NCBI GenBank assembly: GCA_024195265.1
Contig: JAJLRJ010000004.1
Coordinates: 33,922,030 to 33,986,029, forward strand
Source: Dendrophyllia cribrosa
Lineage: Eukaryota; Cnidaria; Anthozoa; Scleractinia; Dendrophylliidae
Reading direction: 5' to 3'
Length of the DNA stretch: 64,000 nt
The notes under the pieces: model-generated
The model's database searches: none
What the model was told of the DNA's origin: nothing
Seen by the model: only the letters and a program-made list of their open reading frames with translations
Shown: positions 13,801 through 23,100 of the stretch, piece by piece
Numbering within the stretch: position 1 is the first letter of the stretch
Layout of the letters: every line of letters begins with the position of its first letter
Program-made: the position numbers and the translations under genes

Positions 13801-14679
13801 AACTTGAATTTTATTTTTATCACTTTTTTTAATTTTTTGGGGTAAGAAAAATAGGGGGTCCATGGACCCTGTCCTAAAGGGGGGTCCATGGAAAAGGGGT
13901 CCATGTTTTGTCCTTACCCAAATTTCTTTCACAATTTCTGATCATGGGCCGACCATGATGGGTAAAATCATGTTTGAAAAACGCAGGACTGTACACTGTA
14001 GTGAAAGCGGCTGTAAGTAATATGCAACAACAAGTTTTTTTAACCACTAAACAAGCTTACCAAAAATTTTCCACATCTCAAGAAGATGGTAGTTCTCCAA
14101 GTTTTTGATGCACTGCTATGACCTGCACATTGATCGCCTGTGTACTGTATACTGAAGCCTACCGCTCCAGTGGTGCTGTTAAAACCCTTCTTGCTTAAAG
14201 ACCCAAGATTCTCCCATTTAGAATCTGCTGCAGACCAGGAGCAGACGGACGAGTCTTTACTACAGCTCTTGTTGTCAACATTGCCGCATACATTGATGTA
14301 ATATATCTTGCTTTTGTCTCCGACAACCGTCCACGTCCTATAAAATAAATGCAAACCGGATTTCAGTTAAAACCAGATCACGACCAACTCCAAAGCTTTA
14401 GCAAAAAGTAAGCTTAAGTTAAAGCTCACTGAATAAAGTAAAACTATCTGTTGAGGAAGTTAAAGTTTAGCTAGAACCAGCTCTAGCTATTGTTTTGGCT
14501 CGCTGATTTCATTTGTTTGAGATCAAATAATTGGTCAAATTTTCTTACCAATCTGTAATCAAGTATTTATCATTTCCTACTGTAATTGCGCATTTCGTTG
14601 GGAGGTTTGCGTAAGTAGGCAGACCAAACAAAAACAGCAACCAAAGAAGTACTTGAAAGCCTGTTAGTTTGTCCGCCAT
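1865..14679 (-). CDS. IGF2R: IGF2R-like cation-independent mannose-6-phosphate receptor, 5' part (partial gene)
   Basis: Type I sorting receptor whose family binds mannose-6-phosphate-tagged lysosomal enzymes in the Golgi and endosomes. Five exons read on the minus strand: 14549-14679, 14061-14337, 9559-9733, 3791-4086 and 1865-2141. All junctions are AG/GT and the phases fit exactly, giving about 385 codons. Residues 1-25 form a signal peptide (MADKLTGF followed by a Leu/Phe-rich core). CIMR repeat 1 spans roughly residues 29-135, with YYINVCGNV, GFSIQYTGDQC and TTIFLRCGK. Repeat 2 spans about 147-293, with CVAVFEFVTNEAC, FHINVCRGIT and TTITFRCPK. Repeat 3 begins near 304 with CRFEVLWETDFACP and YMNVCKSLGFAC. 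Family members carry many more repeats, a transmembrane segment and a sorting tail, which must lie left of the window. Introns of 4.3 and 5.5 kb are full of transposons. A smaller CIMR-repeat protein is the alternative. Confidence 0.85.
2639..2841. mobile_element. Foldback element, family F1
   Basis: Near-perfect palindrome: gccatttccgagttgcc and gcctctctatcaaagcgagg are mirrored on the right. Related copies lie at 4803-4872 (half) and 47540-47716. Confidence 0.75.
2842..3101 (-). repeat. tRNA-like repeat inside a terminal-inverted-repeat element, copy 1
   Basis: On the minus strand ggtggtacagtggtac (A-box-like) and aggttcaatcctg (B-box-like) are present. It is nearly identical to 8055-8260. 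Its other end (ggaccacctcggacact) lies at 2618, beyond the inserted foldback. Confidence 0.6.
3545..3671. mobile_element. 127-bp foldback with TTA target duplication
   Basis: The arms contain ggttcaaacgtcgaacttca and its complement. Flanking TTA occurs at 3542-3544 and 3672-3674. The related uninterrupted sites at 32 and 25.6 kb have a single TTA. Confidence 0.75.
4167..4376. mobile_element. TTAACCCTTT-bounded short element
   Basis: Starts ttaaccctttccctccc and ends near aggagggtaaa. The interior tggtgtgaccattcaaatga recurs at 34980-35010, and a diverged copy lies at 49720-50005. Confidence 0.45.
4377..4878. other. No gene recognised; half copy of foldback F1 at 4803-4872
   Basis: AT-rich intronic sequence of the receptor gene. 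Only the F1 half (ctcggaaatggcctatt) is recognisable. Confidence 0.4.
4879..5508. mobile_element. 630-bp terminal-inverted-repeat element
   Basis: Left end tagtatgatttcacataacg with aaaaatttgatgctaat is mirrored at the right end (gcatcaaatttttcgttacg). A short tttatttatttattt microsatellite lies inside. No transposase frame. Confidence 0.6.
5755..5910. repeat. 7-bp tandem repeat (CCGAACG)n
   Basis: About 22 copies of a heptamer with a few variants near the left end. It makes open frames on both strands with a 7-residue period (NAERRTP on plus). The complement of the unit also appears at 8287-8307. Confidence 0.9.
6517..7161. mobile_element. TTAA-flanked element with GGAGGCTCGAAAGGGTTT ends, 645 bp
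   Basis: TTAA plus ggaggctcgaaagggttt on the left, and its exact complement plus TTAA on the right. The inside is AT-rich on the left and CG-rich near 7010-7135. No transposase. Confidence 0.75.
7503..7925 (-). pseudogene. Penelope-like element fragment with GIY-YIG endonuclease domain
   Basis: Retroelement endonuclease fragment. On the minus strand the frame reads CNSSNLTYMIELV, KKKQYIGETKRTIRERF, SHFNLPGHSSADMRL, SRRKAREAFLIHRG and LSPEGINRR. This matches the order of motifs in the C-terminal GIY-YIG domain of Penelope-like elements (CNSSN..Y, YIGET, R.RF, HFN..GHS, R..RE, L.P.GIN). The usual Cys pair before YIGET is lost. Upstream, above about 7835, the frame shifts (TNKTTFNL reads in another frame), and no reverse transcriptase is present. 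It sits in intron 3 of the receptor gene, in the same orientation, and is a dead 3' remnant. Confidence 0.75.
7960..8270 (+). mobile_element. Terminal-inverted-repeat element carrying a tRNA-like promoter, copy 2
   Basis: The ends gggtcggacaccttattgag and its near complement form inverted repeats of about 45 bases. Between them lie tggtacagtgg (A-box-like, about 8067) and ggttcaatcc (B-box-like, about 8139). A third, partial copy with the B-box half lies at 41890-42030. Confidence 0.6.
8636..8816 (-). repeat. tRNA-derived SINE, copy 1
   Basis: The minus strand has agtggatagagcattgcac and gggttcgaatcccgttcaag, a tRNA-like A box, anticodon arm and T arm. The apparent anticodon is GGT. It is the inverted partner of the copy at 8905-9052. 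Confidence 0.65.
8905..9052 (+). repeat. tRNA-derived SINE, copy 2
   Basis: ggcttggtcagtggatagag to cccgttcaagcc forms a cloverleaf with a GGCTTG/CAAGCC acceptor stem and an intact T arm. The anticodon stem is poorer than in copy 1. The tail ttgagagcacactgcaagga is shared with copy 1. Confidence 0.65.
9117..9292. mobile_element. 176-bp foldback
   Basis: Arms gttaaaattatttta and aaattatttcaaactaggtt are mirrored on the right side. No coding potential. Confidence 0.65.
9834..9866. repeat. (TTA)n microsatellite
   Basis: About eight uninterrupted att units followed by aaattatt. Confidence 0.85.
9874..10314. mobile_element. 440-bp element with long inverted repeats
   Basis: The left arm includes gaaatatttcttgtttttaa and gcatttgacgtcatct-type sequence, mirrored over about 150 bases on the right. 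Only about 110 bases lie between the arms. Confidence 0.7.
10630..12288. mobile_element. 1.66-kb element with 150-bp inverted repeats, nested in the 3.5-kb element
   Basis: Ends ccttacagtgcggctactgt and complement. The arms run to about 10780 and 12130. Inside are two direct copies of a roughly 110-base block (cacagtttggagtttctctt) at 11855-11960 and 11990-12105. The small frames inside are not recognisable. Confidence 0.65.
12283..13021. mobile_element. TTAA-type element with GGACGTTCGCGC end
   Basis: The right end gcgcgaacgtccttaa and the left end gtaaggatgttctcgcg are complementary with mismatches. The internal gggggtcacc motif recurs at 54090 and 48985 near similar ends. It overlaps the edge of the 1.66-kb element. 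Confidence 0.5.
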
Positions 14680-15409
14680 TTTGGATTTTGGGCATGCGCA
14701 AAGGAGATACGGTTTTGAGGTTACGCACTCAGGTTACGTCACTCATTCATGTGATGATCACAAGTGACAGTCAACCAAGTGTTGCATGACGATCTATTGA
14801 CAATCCCCAATGAAAATTAGACGTCACGTAAACTATCAGACAATCTGCTATCAGTCAAGCCTTTAATATTGGGAGGGAAAAGCAGGGTGGGCTACGGCGC
14901 GCGGGGAAGTTTAATTAGGTCGATTAGCACCGGTTTTCGAGTGCTAATCGAGTGTTTTCGAGTGTCGAAAGTAATTTCGCCGGATTTCTTTGGCTTTGCA
15001 TTGAAAAAGTTTAGAAAGTCACGACCCTCGTTACTTTCGGACTTTAAATACCAGCCTTGTACTATCGCTACTTTAGGAGGGTCGGTAGGGATGGACCATT
15101 TTATTTTTGACTGGAAACGGGGGGGTGGTGGGGGGTGGGGGTCGTACGTTTACGGACTTTGGTTTGGACAATATTTCTGAAACCTGCAAAGGACCGCAAA
15201 CGATAATGCTGCTAACGGTATACGTAGAATCTCGACAAGAGATCTAACCAGCCAAAAAATGAACAAACATACGATAAACTGCAGGGCAAATCTAACTACG
15301 TAAAAAATAGACTTTGAAAGACACCATCACGACAGATACCGATAAAGTACGGATCGCAACCATGGACAGCCGTTTCGTTGTTATTGCAACTCATCGGCAC
15401 AGTGTAGCG

Positions 15410-15560
15410 AACTAAATGTCACCAGCAAGAAAGCCAGCAGCGCAAATAGATTTAACAACTTAAATCTATTTGCGCTGGCTTTCTTGCTGGTGACATTTAG
15501 TTCGCTACACTGTGCCGATGAGTTGCAATATTAACAACGAAACGGCTGTCCACGGTTGCG
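15410..15560. repeat. Near-perfect palindrome
   Basis: gttcgctacactgtgccgat and gctggctttcttgctggtga are mirrored around an axis near 15464. One arm matches the repeat at 30335-30410. Confidence 0.7.
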
Positions 15561-15592
15561 ATCCTACTTTAATTTATCGGTTTCTGTCGTGA

Positions 15593-16205
15593 TGGAGGGT
15601 CCTGAAGGTGTAAAATGGGAACTGAGATTGGCCTGCTTTTGCCCTGGGAAATGGGATTTGAGTCACTGGGACTGGGATTTGCTCACTGAGAATGGGAAAA
15701 AAAACGTCGAAATGAGAATGGGACAGTTGTCTTTAAGCATGTCCAGTCAATGCTTAACTGGTCTTAACTAGTCTAACTTACTAATTCCCTTAGTTTGGCA
15801 AACATCAGAAAACTGTTAAAAGAGCCTATTTTACGCCAATTCTACGATAGGAATATCAGAATATTTTATTTTTTCCCATGTCTTGCGATCAACGATATTT
15901 GTGTACAGCAGTGCAATCAAGCCAAAAACGCTGAGCATGCGTATTTACATGTTAAAAACAACATGGCGGGATGTCAGACTACCTGCAGGCAACAGGAATG
16001 TGAAGTGGCAGGAGAATATCACCTAATATGCGGATGTCAATAGAAAAGAGCTGGTATGAAAAACACTGGGTTTTTTCTGAATTCTGCTAGTGGGAATGGG
16101 ATTTGGACGCTGGGAAATGGGATTAGGAAAAAATTGGGCTGGGAAATGGGATTGGTACCCTCCCCCCCCCCCCCCCCCCCCCCCCCCCCCTTCAGGACCC
16201 TCATG
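15593..16205. mobile_element. Element with GAGGGTCCTGAAGG ends and terminal poly-C
   Basis: gagggtcctgaagg on the left, ccttcaggaccctc on the right, and imperfect flanks gtcgtgatg / gtcatgatg that look like an 8-9-bp target duplication. gggaaatgggatt motifs recur below both ends. 29 C residues lie at 16162-16190. Confidence 0.6.
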
Positions 16206-16866
16206 ATGTCATGATGGTGTCTCGCAAGTCAGATCAGCGTTGCAGTTTATCTAGTATTTCTGAGCATGAATTTTGAATTTCTTTTTTCGTCTTGAGGCTG
16301 TGCAAGAATTTACTTTTGAGATTGTTTCATTCTTTCCTTTGGCTCGCTGTGCACGAATTTTTTTTCTCTACTTTTGCGGTGCAGGATTTTTTTTGGTATT
16401 TGCTCACCCCCTTCTCAAAAATAAAATGGTCCATCCCTTATTTTCAGGTGACGAAGAAGCGTACCATATATGGATTGATCAGTACTTTGGCAAGATCGAG
16501 ACAGATGTGAAAAGATAAACAATATTTTTAATTAAAGAGGTAAATATTAGGGATTTTCGAACAGATAAGTCTTTCCTTTGCAGTTCGAACTGACTACCAT
16601 CAGTATTATTTACGTTATAACGGACGCATCTGGGTTTAGCGAGCGCTCTTATGTCAGTGTACTGTGAGCCTTATGTGTGAACTGTTTTGGCAACGCTCCT
16701 GTCATCTTCCGCAGGTTTCCGCTTTTGTTTCTTACATATAAGTTTATTAAGAACAGCCTTGCAGCCCAAAGAGATGAATTACGCTATTATTTATACAAAT
16801 TGGCAACTAATTATAATCAAAACTTATAAATCCTGTTAATAACGTTAAGGTATTTAGCGCCTAATA

Positions 16867-17601
16867 TAGAGCAGTTTTCAATTGAGTGTCGAAAGTACCG
16901 TATTTATTCAGTTAAGCGCCCAACCTCGAATAAGCGCCCACCCTGTAGGTAGGAAAAGTTAATAAGCGCCCAGCCTCGAATAAGCGCCCACCCCACCCCT
17001 CTAGGAGGCAACACCAGAGAGTTCTTTTTTTTTAACACCACCAGAGTTCGCTAATTGACCTTAGTGACAATGAGATTGAAATTGACTCAGTATTACTAAG
17101 AGACTTCCTCGAAGACCGAGTTTTCCGAAGTATTTTAAAGAAACTTTCAATGAACAGTTAAAATTCTGCTTTGGTTTTGTTATAATTTTATTGTTTTGTT
17201 GCAAAATAAACTTACTACTTGCTGAAAATGGTGAAAATTTAATAAGCGCCCAGCCTCGATTAAGCGCCCACCTCGAATAAGCGCCCACTCTCAAGGTCCA
17301 AAAATTTAATAAACGTCCAGGGCGCTTAATCGAATAAATACGGTAATTACATAATTGCTTTGGTTTTGCATTGCCACGCTTTGTGATTGGCTAAAAAATC
17401 TCGCGCCACTTTCTCGACCAATCAGAGGTAAAACCAAACCCAATCATGACTTGCTCGCACGCGTTTTCCCGCGCTTGGCGCCGCCGACATGTAATTGCTT
17501 CGAGCTCTGATTGGTTCATTGGATTGTTTACGACTGCTGTGATTGGTCAGAGTAATAACTTTGGTTTTGGTTTTACGACACTCAAATGAAAACTGCTCTA
17601 T
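16867..17601. mobile_element. MITE with AGAGCAGTTTTCAATTGAGTG ends, split by another element
   Basis: The left end agagcagttttcaattgagt and the right end actcaaatgaaaactgctct are complementary. The halves 16867-16895 and 17346-17601 flank an inserted element. Related copies lie at 47163-47408 (whole) and 32961-33142 (partial). Confidence 0.7.
16896..17345. mobile_element. TA-flanked element with TACCGTATTTATTC ends
   Basis: taccgtatttattc on the left and gaataaatacggta on the right. Inside are several copies of aataagcgcccacc. TA at both ends suggests a Tc1/mariner-type target. Confidence 0.65.
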
Positions 17602-17689
17602 AGCGTAGAAATAAGGTAATCGAAATTTTGTTATCTCGGGGGGACAGTGTCCCTTTAACATGAATAACAAATCCAAGGTGAAAAAAAAG

Positions 17690-17835
17690 TAAAAAAAATA
17701 GTGATAGTGCAAAAAAAATTGGTTTTATCGACTGAGTCGATAAGGTAAATTAGCCACCGTAAAAAGATTCGAGAAAGCTGACGTTTCGAGCGCTAGCCCT
17801 TCGTCGGAGCGAAAAAGACTGGTTAGAATTATGCG
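17690..17835 (-). mobile_element. Penelope-like element terminal fragment
   Basis: The minus strand can be read as SDEGLALETSAF followed by LFTVANLPYRLSR and a stop, a string I associate with the terminal region of coral and other animal Penelope-like elements. It carries a hammerhead-like motif (17777-17810). No endonuclease or reverse transcriptase is attached. Confidence 0.55.
17777..17810 (-). ncRNA. Hammerhead-ribozyme-like motif, probably inactive
   Basis: On the minus strand: stem I GCU, core CCGACGA (consensus CUGANGA), an extra A, stem II GGGC/GCUC with loop UAGC, then GAAA, a 2-bp helix III (AC/GU), cleavage triplet GUC, and AGC closing stem I. The core U at position 4 is C, which should impair catalysis. 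Minimal hammerheads of this kind are known from Penelope-like elements. Confidence 0.5.
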
Positions 17836-17977
17836 CGCGCAGGGTATTTCGTCACAAAGCCGATCAAAATTCTGATTTCTTCGCCAAACCATAAAATTTG
17901 AGTGGCTGCCGTATTTCTGATGGCGTTGAGCAAAAAAACATCTTTTTTCAACTGATTCAGGACAGCCTTAACCGCCA

Positions 17978-18625
17978 ATGTATCATTTTCCTAAACCATT
18001 CGAAGATGAGCAGAGAAAGGAAAGAAAGCGTGCACGAAGACGACGTCGCAAAGAGATGATGCAAAAGCCAATTTCAAGTCGCCGCGAACCACCTCATCCA
18101 GCGACATTCCCTGTTATCGTGGAACGCAGCAAAGCTGTCAGTCCATCTTCAAGGCACAGAAACAGAAGGTACTATTCCCCCGAGTTATCGTCCTCTCATA
18201 GTGGTTATGAATCTGAATATAGTGAGACGGAAGAATTTTACGGAATGGGATGCGTCAATCGCGAAACCGCTCACAGCACAAGATCTAAGCTGCCCGCGCC
18301 AAAGCCGCCTGTCGGAGATTCAACCTATCAGAAGAAACGTTCGAGAAAGAAAAAGAGAGGAATTAAAGCGGAAGAGGATCACAGCCATCCTTTGTACCCA
18401 TCATTTTTAGAAAGACCTCCATCCCGAAATGGAATTAATTTTGCGCTGGACTCGCCCTACAGAAACATGGACCCTATCCCTGTAAGAAAAAGCATGGAAA
18501 ATATGCCTGGATTCAGTGACTTGTCTGAAATAAAGTGCCTTAAGAAGCCGAAGAAACTTCCTCCAATAGACAAGGAAAATAGAGTGCACCAAGACGAGTA
18601 TCCTTTTGTGATGAAGCGTTTTTGA
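17978..18625 (+). CDS. Orphan basic low-complexity protein, 215 aa, single coding exon
   Basis: Function not recognised. The frame runs 215 codons from ATG 17978 to a TGA. An in-frame TAA lies 6 bases before the ATG, so this start is well supported. A plausible splice acceptor (ttcaactgattcag, ending near 17960) suggests a 5'-UTR intron. The N terminus is strongly basic (KERKRARRRRRKEMM), followed by a Ser/Tyr/Glu-rich stretch, a proline-rich PxxP-like segment (KLPAPKPPVGD), a second basic cluster (KKRSRKKKRG) and a C terminus rich in Lys and Pro. There is no signal peptide, membrane segment or recognisable fold, so it is probably intrinsically disordered, and the basic clusters could be nuclear-localisation signals. 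ATTAAA at 18805 may be its poly(A) signal. Coding character is inferred from length, composition and the clean start and stop. Confidence 0.65.
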   Translation: MYHFPKPFEDEQRKERKRARRRRRKEMMQKPISSRREPPHPATFPVIVERSKAVSPSSRHRNRRYYSPELSSSHSGYESEYSETEEFYGMGCVNRETAHSTRSKLPAPKPPVGDSTYQKKRSRKKKRGIKAEEDHSHPLYPSFLERPPSRNGINFALDSPYRNMDPIPVRKSMENMPGFSDLSEIKCLKKPKKLPPIDKENRVHQDEYPFVMKRF

Positions 18626-18829
18626 TCACAGTAACATGCAAAACTATATATTTGAACTACAGTTCAGAACTGAGAACAATCCTCGTCAATTGTAATATTG
18701 ATATTGGTATTGATTTTTTTGTAACGATTTTGATGACTTTTGTAAGCTTAATTTCAAATTGCGTTTTTCATTTTATTTGTACCAGTTTTGCTTTTGAGCA
18801 TAACATTAAAACAATTTGACTTCTGCCTC

Positions 18830-20148
18830 CTACTTAAACGACTCTTAAGTCACTGTCCCCAGTCGACTCTCTTGGCAAGACGCGGGACGAGAGAGGAGCG
18901 CGAGGGTTGATGGGAATGAGGAAAAACAAAGGGAAAGATGACTGGCAGATCGTGGGTCGAAAATTTAAAAAAGCGTAAAACGTTTTTTTTCTTTACTGAG
19001 TAAATCGTAAAACGATTTAGTAAACTAACATACTCAGGAAAACGTTATGAGCATTGGGAGGCTGGTCGACGGACCTTTCGGTTTTTTTTCCTAATTCTGT
19101 TACCAGGCATGCCCCAAAGATATAATCACTAATCTTCCTCAGTGCGTCATACCGTATATCCTAGATACCGTTCATGAATTTATGTGCTATCAACTCCAAT
19201 CCCATGTAAATTGTTTTGTTATTTCTTTTACCCAAGATCTATTCGGATATGGAATTTACTACCACAAAAGGCCGTAATTTGCAGGCTTTTCAGTTTTTCT
19301 ATACCGGCCCCATACTATAACCAGGCTGTAGCGGCTTCACCTACATCTACACAAGGCCAGTATTAGTGCAGCATTAGTGCAGTATTAGTGCAAGCTATTA
19401 TGAGTCACCCGATCTAAGTATCTCATCAGTATATAAGTACACCATAAACAAAACGTTTCCACGGGATAGAAAATCAAAATTTAATTTAGTTCATTACAAG
19501 GATGAAGGTGAACAAAAACAGAAAGCCGTTGCAACTCCAATATCCTCATCATTCACCAATTCAAGACAATTTCTCAGCTAAAATTCCTAAATAACTACGT
19601 ACGATACTACGGCGCATAAACCGTGAACAATTCCTAGCGCATTCTCGCTGCACGCAGGCGTCTCCTTTTTCCTTCGACGAAGGAAATAGCAGATGTCTGG
19701 GTGAAGGCCAGCTTATCGCTCGAGTATCCACGTTCATTAAAACAACTGCCTCTCGTTGGGTGCTAAAAACGGTCTTGTTTTTTGTATGAGTAGCTTGTGT
19801 TCTCTTCGAGGCAAATAGTTTATGTGATTCTAACACAACGTCATATCCCAATGCCTACGTTAAATAGTTAGCATGCAGTTTGCCTGCGTATCCGGATCGC
19901 CGAAGGACACGCGCGCGAGGGGCACACGCGAAAGGGAGGCCCTTTACCTTAGCGCATGTCCCTCGCGTGCGCGTCCTTGAAACTGCGCCCCATAGAAAGA
20001 GCGTCGCCTACTAAGCAGGCTACATGTAGACGTTCCTTTTCTTACGATCAAATTAACTGAACGTAAAAAAATCTAAACAAAAAAAACTGAAAACAGTTCT
20101 TAGAAGTGGCAGAAAGTCGCCTGAGATTGAGTCTTGTCACGTGTCTTT
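18830..20148. other. No gene beyond the LINE remnant
   Basis: Contains a CG-rich patch at 19880-20000 with cgcgcgaggg-type motifs and a 96-codon minus-strand frame (19561-19851) without recognisable features. Confidence 0.35.
19140..19400 (+). pseudogene. Non-LTR retrotransposon (LINE) 3' remnant
   Basis: The plus strand reads CKLFCYFFYPRSIRIWNLLP. FYPRSIRIWNLLP is the conserved C-terminal motif of many CR1/jockey-type reverse transcriptases (F.PRTIR.WN.LP). No upstream reverse transcriptase is intact. Confidence 0.5.
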
Positions 20149-23100
20149 TTACAGCTTCACGCCTTTCTTTTCCGCCTGGTGAAACAAAGCAGAGAATTAT
20201 GTTAATCCAAAGCCTCTATTTTAATGTTTAAAAGCTAAAATACGATTACGAGCATGCAAAAACCATACTCCAGTCCGCGAAACAAACCTACCCCAAACCT
20301 ATGTTACTCCTCAGAATAAGGGAGTTATAGTTTCTATGTTCTATAAACTGGCGCTGCGTTGGTAGCGAAGCGACGCGAACGTTTGGTTTTATAAACTCAT
20401 TCGATAAGGTAATCCTTCGTCGAAGCGATCGATTCATTTCGCCGACTTACATTCTTTACAGCTCTTATAAAAAGCTTTAATTATTAAGCAATTGATCATT
20501 CGATTTCTTAACCACCCCGAAAACCCTTATCCCCAACCATGGAATACAATAATACGTACCTCCTTTTTCAGCCATTTTAAAGCTATAAGGACCTGCAAGC
20601 AAAACACAACAATCAAATAAAATAAATTGAATCGCCTTATTGACACCCAGTATCATAAAGCGTTAAAATAGTCTTTGATGAATGTCAAATGGGGCAATCA
20701 AGAAACCTCTGTTCGTGGATAGAGTTGAAAAAGATTGCATATTTAATAATAGATTAAAATGTGGTAGGAGCAAAAAAACTGATCTGGACTGCAAAACAAT
20801 GGGTGTTTCTTGGTGTTGCGGAAGCCATTGTTGGTTAGCTTTTGTGTTGTGGTGTGGGTATTGTTCAGTGTCTTTTGAATCTTTTGTTTTACGTCATTTG
20901 GTGATCACACCATCCGCAACACCAAGAAACTACCAAAACAATCGTATTTTTTTGCGTGGGTCACACGAATGCGCGCGGTTTTTCAACGAAAGGTCTGGAG
21001 CGAGTGTGAATACGGAGTGGGACTGAGGAGAGACGTCTCACACGCCCGTTCGAGCGCGAATATCTACGCTTTCGACGCTTTCGACGCTTTCGGCGCTTTG
21101 CGCCTTTGCGCGCGGGCAGCGATAAAACCCCCGACTGTTTTGCAATCTAAAAAAAGGCTATTTGTCTTATAAAATAACAGGGAAGCACTTGATTGTCATT
21201 ATGACTGTTAGTGGAGTTTTTTTTTTCTTATTTCGGAATTTTCCACGCTTAACAAAACTACTTTTCGCTTCGGTTTCGTCTTTTCAATAGCTTCTTCTAA
21301 ACATTTTTTTCGATGTCTTCACCTGCACTTTCTGAGAAAATGTCGTCCACATTTTCAAAACTGCCCGCTTGATTGGACGAAACAGAGAAAACAAATTCTC
21401 CAGTGATCGATTATCGTTTGCCTAGAAAAGGTACGTTGAATACCGAACCCAAATTTGATTTGACTTCTTGCCTGATATCCCGCGCTATAGCTAGGCATTA
21501 GTATTGACTAGAACGAATTCTGTAGTCATATTTATCACTCTTTCTAATTGCATGTGCTATAGTGGTTAGAAAACCGCATTATAACTATTCGAATACCACC
21601 ATCGGTTACCTGTGGGACGTTCTGTTTTTCATACAAATCTACTGTGACAAATCCATACTCTTGCTGAACGCCATAGGCAGTCACAAAATCGCTAAACCAA
21701 CCTATGTTCTCCATCTGCAAAGTGAATCAGGAGAATAGCTGAGATGTTATTAAACTGAAACGCTCTCTTGCCAAAAGAACTTACTGAAATGGAGATCCTA
21801 ACTTTGACAGATAACATCTTGGCCATTTTTTCGCAACCACTTTTAGACAATTTATTCTGATGACTGAAAAAGATAGTCAGTACAATCGACAGTCTGAATT
21901 GGTGTCAATTTTGAGTCCAGAATTTAAGCTTTGAATAACCGGCCCCGAGAGAAAATGAAGTTGCCGGCCGTGATAACATCGGAAAAACATTTATGCGCGT
22001 CATTTCCTATGCTTATTGTTAAAAGGCTTCCCGAGTATGGGAAAACAAAGGCCGGCTATGACAAATACTTTGTGTCCTTTAAATTGGTCCTTAGTTCTTC
22101 TTAATCTTAAGACTGACTTACCATTTGAAATGGTGACTTCATTTTATTGATCTTCTTTATTGCTCCTGGTTGGATTTTGTTCGCTAGCCTTGTAAGATAA
22201 AAGAAACGGTGAAAAAAAAGTAAATTCCACCAAAGAAAAAAATTCCATTTCGTTTTCAGAGATATTACCCAAACGAAAGTATTTCCGGGTAAGTTGAAGC
22301 AAGGATATGGATGACCAGGTCTGAAAATAGGTATTGCCGAAAAGTAAAAAGAAAGTGGTCTGACATAGGCAAGACTTTAATAATCAGGTGACATACCCTA
22401 CATTGGGTACCCGAGGTTTTCTCGAGGCACGCTTTCGTGAGAAGTCGGGGCCGACCGAAGGCCGACCGACCGACCGACCGACCGAAAGCCGGCGGAAACA
22501 ATCGGCAAAAACGCGCGAAAAAATATAAGATACATAAGAGGCGTCAGGAGCCCAACAATATTAATGGACTCCTGGAGGCGTGTAATTTGAGAGAGATGAG
22601 AGCACGAGAAAAGCTTCTGGCATCCAGGATAAATATACTCATGCCCTAGTCCACGAAAATACAGGCTATGTTCCCCTGGCCTGGTTCCTGGTGGTGTCAA
22701 TACAAAGATCCTCCGGTGATTGAATTGCCCACTCCAGAAACTATTAAAAATACCATAATACTCTTTAAAGTGCAGGTTTGGGTGGTACTTGATGTAAGCC
22801 TCATTTTTCCAATTTCTTTTGTTTAATCAGCACGAACTGCACGTGCTATGCTTCAACTTCGTGGCAATTTGCATACGGTGCACATTTGTATGCGAAGACA
22901 CAATGCTACGTCCTAGCATTCCTACATGTACTCTGAATTCCATTGTGCCATTCTAACAAACGAGACTTGAATAATTACACCCCGGCGAGGCTGAGCCTGC
23001 ACATAAAAGAGTATTATGGTATTTTTCGGAGTGGCCAATTCGCGAAAGCACGCGGTGAAACTGCTCCCGTAATTCTGATTGTTCTTTGCATCATCCCGGC

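Larger units (their letters stand above)
10430..13920. mobile_element. 3.5-kb outer element with TGGGTAAGGAC termini
   Basis: The left end gggtaaggacaaaacatgga and the right end tccatgttttgtccttaccc are complementary, with further ggacccc-type repeats just inside (10460-10530 and 13847-13900). It holds at least two younger elements. No convincing transposase frame. Confidence 0.6.
15087..16440. mobile_element. 1.35-kb outer inverted-repeat element with nested insertions
   Basis: The left end gggatggaccattttatttt and the right end ataaaatggtccatccct are complementary. It contains a dispersed-repeat copy (15185-15590 and 16206-16270), which is itself split by a poly-C element. Confidence 0.55.

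Noticed and set aside
20682..21026. 114-codon plus-strand frame
   Set aside because: It spans the end of an inverted-repeat element on the strand opposite the CH-only gene and resembles no protein.
22265..22700. Frames rich in GRSVGRS on the minus strand
   Set aside because: Produced by the GACC microsatellite; no other coding features.
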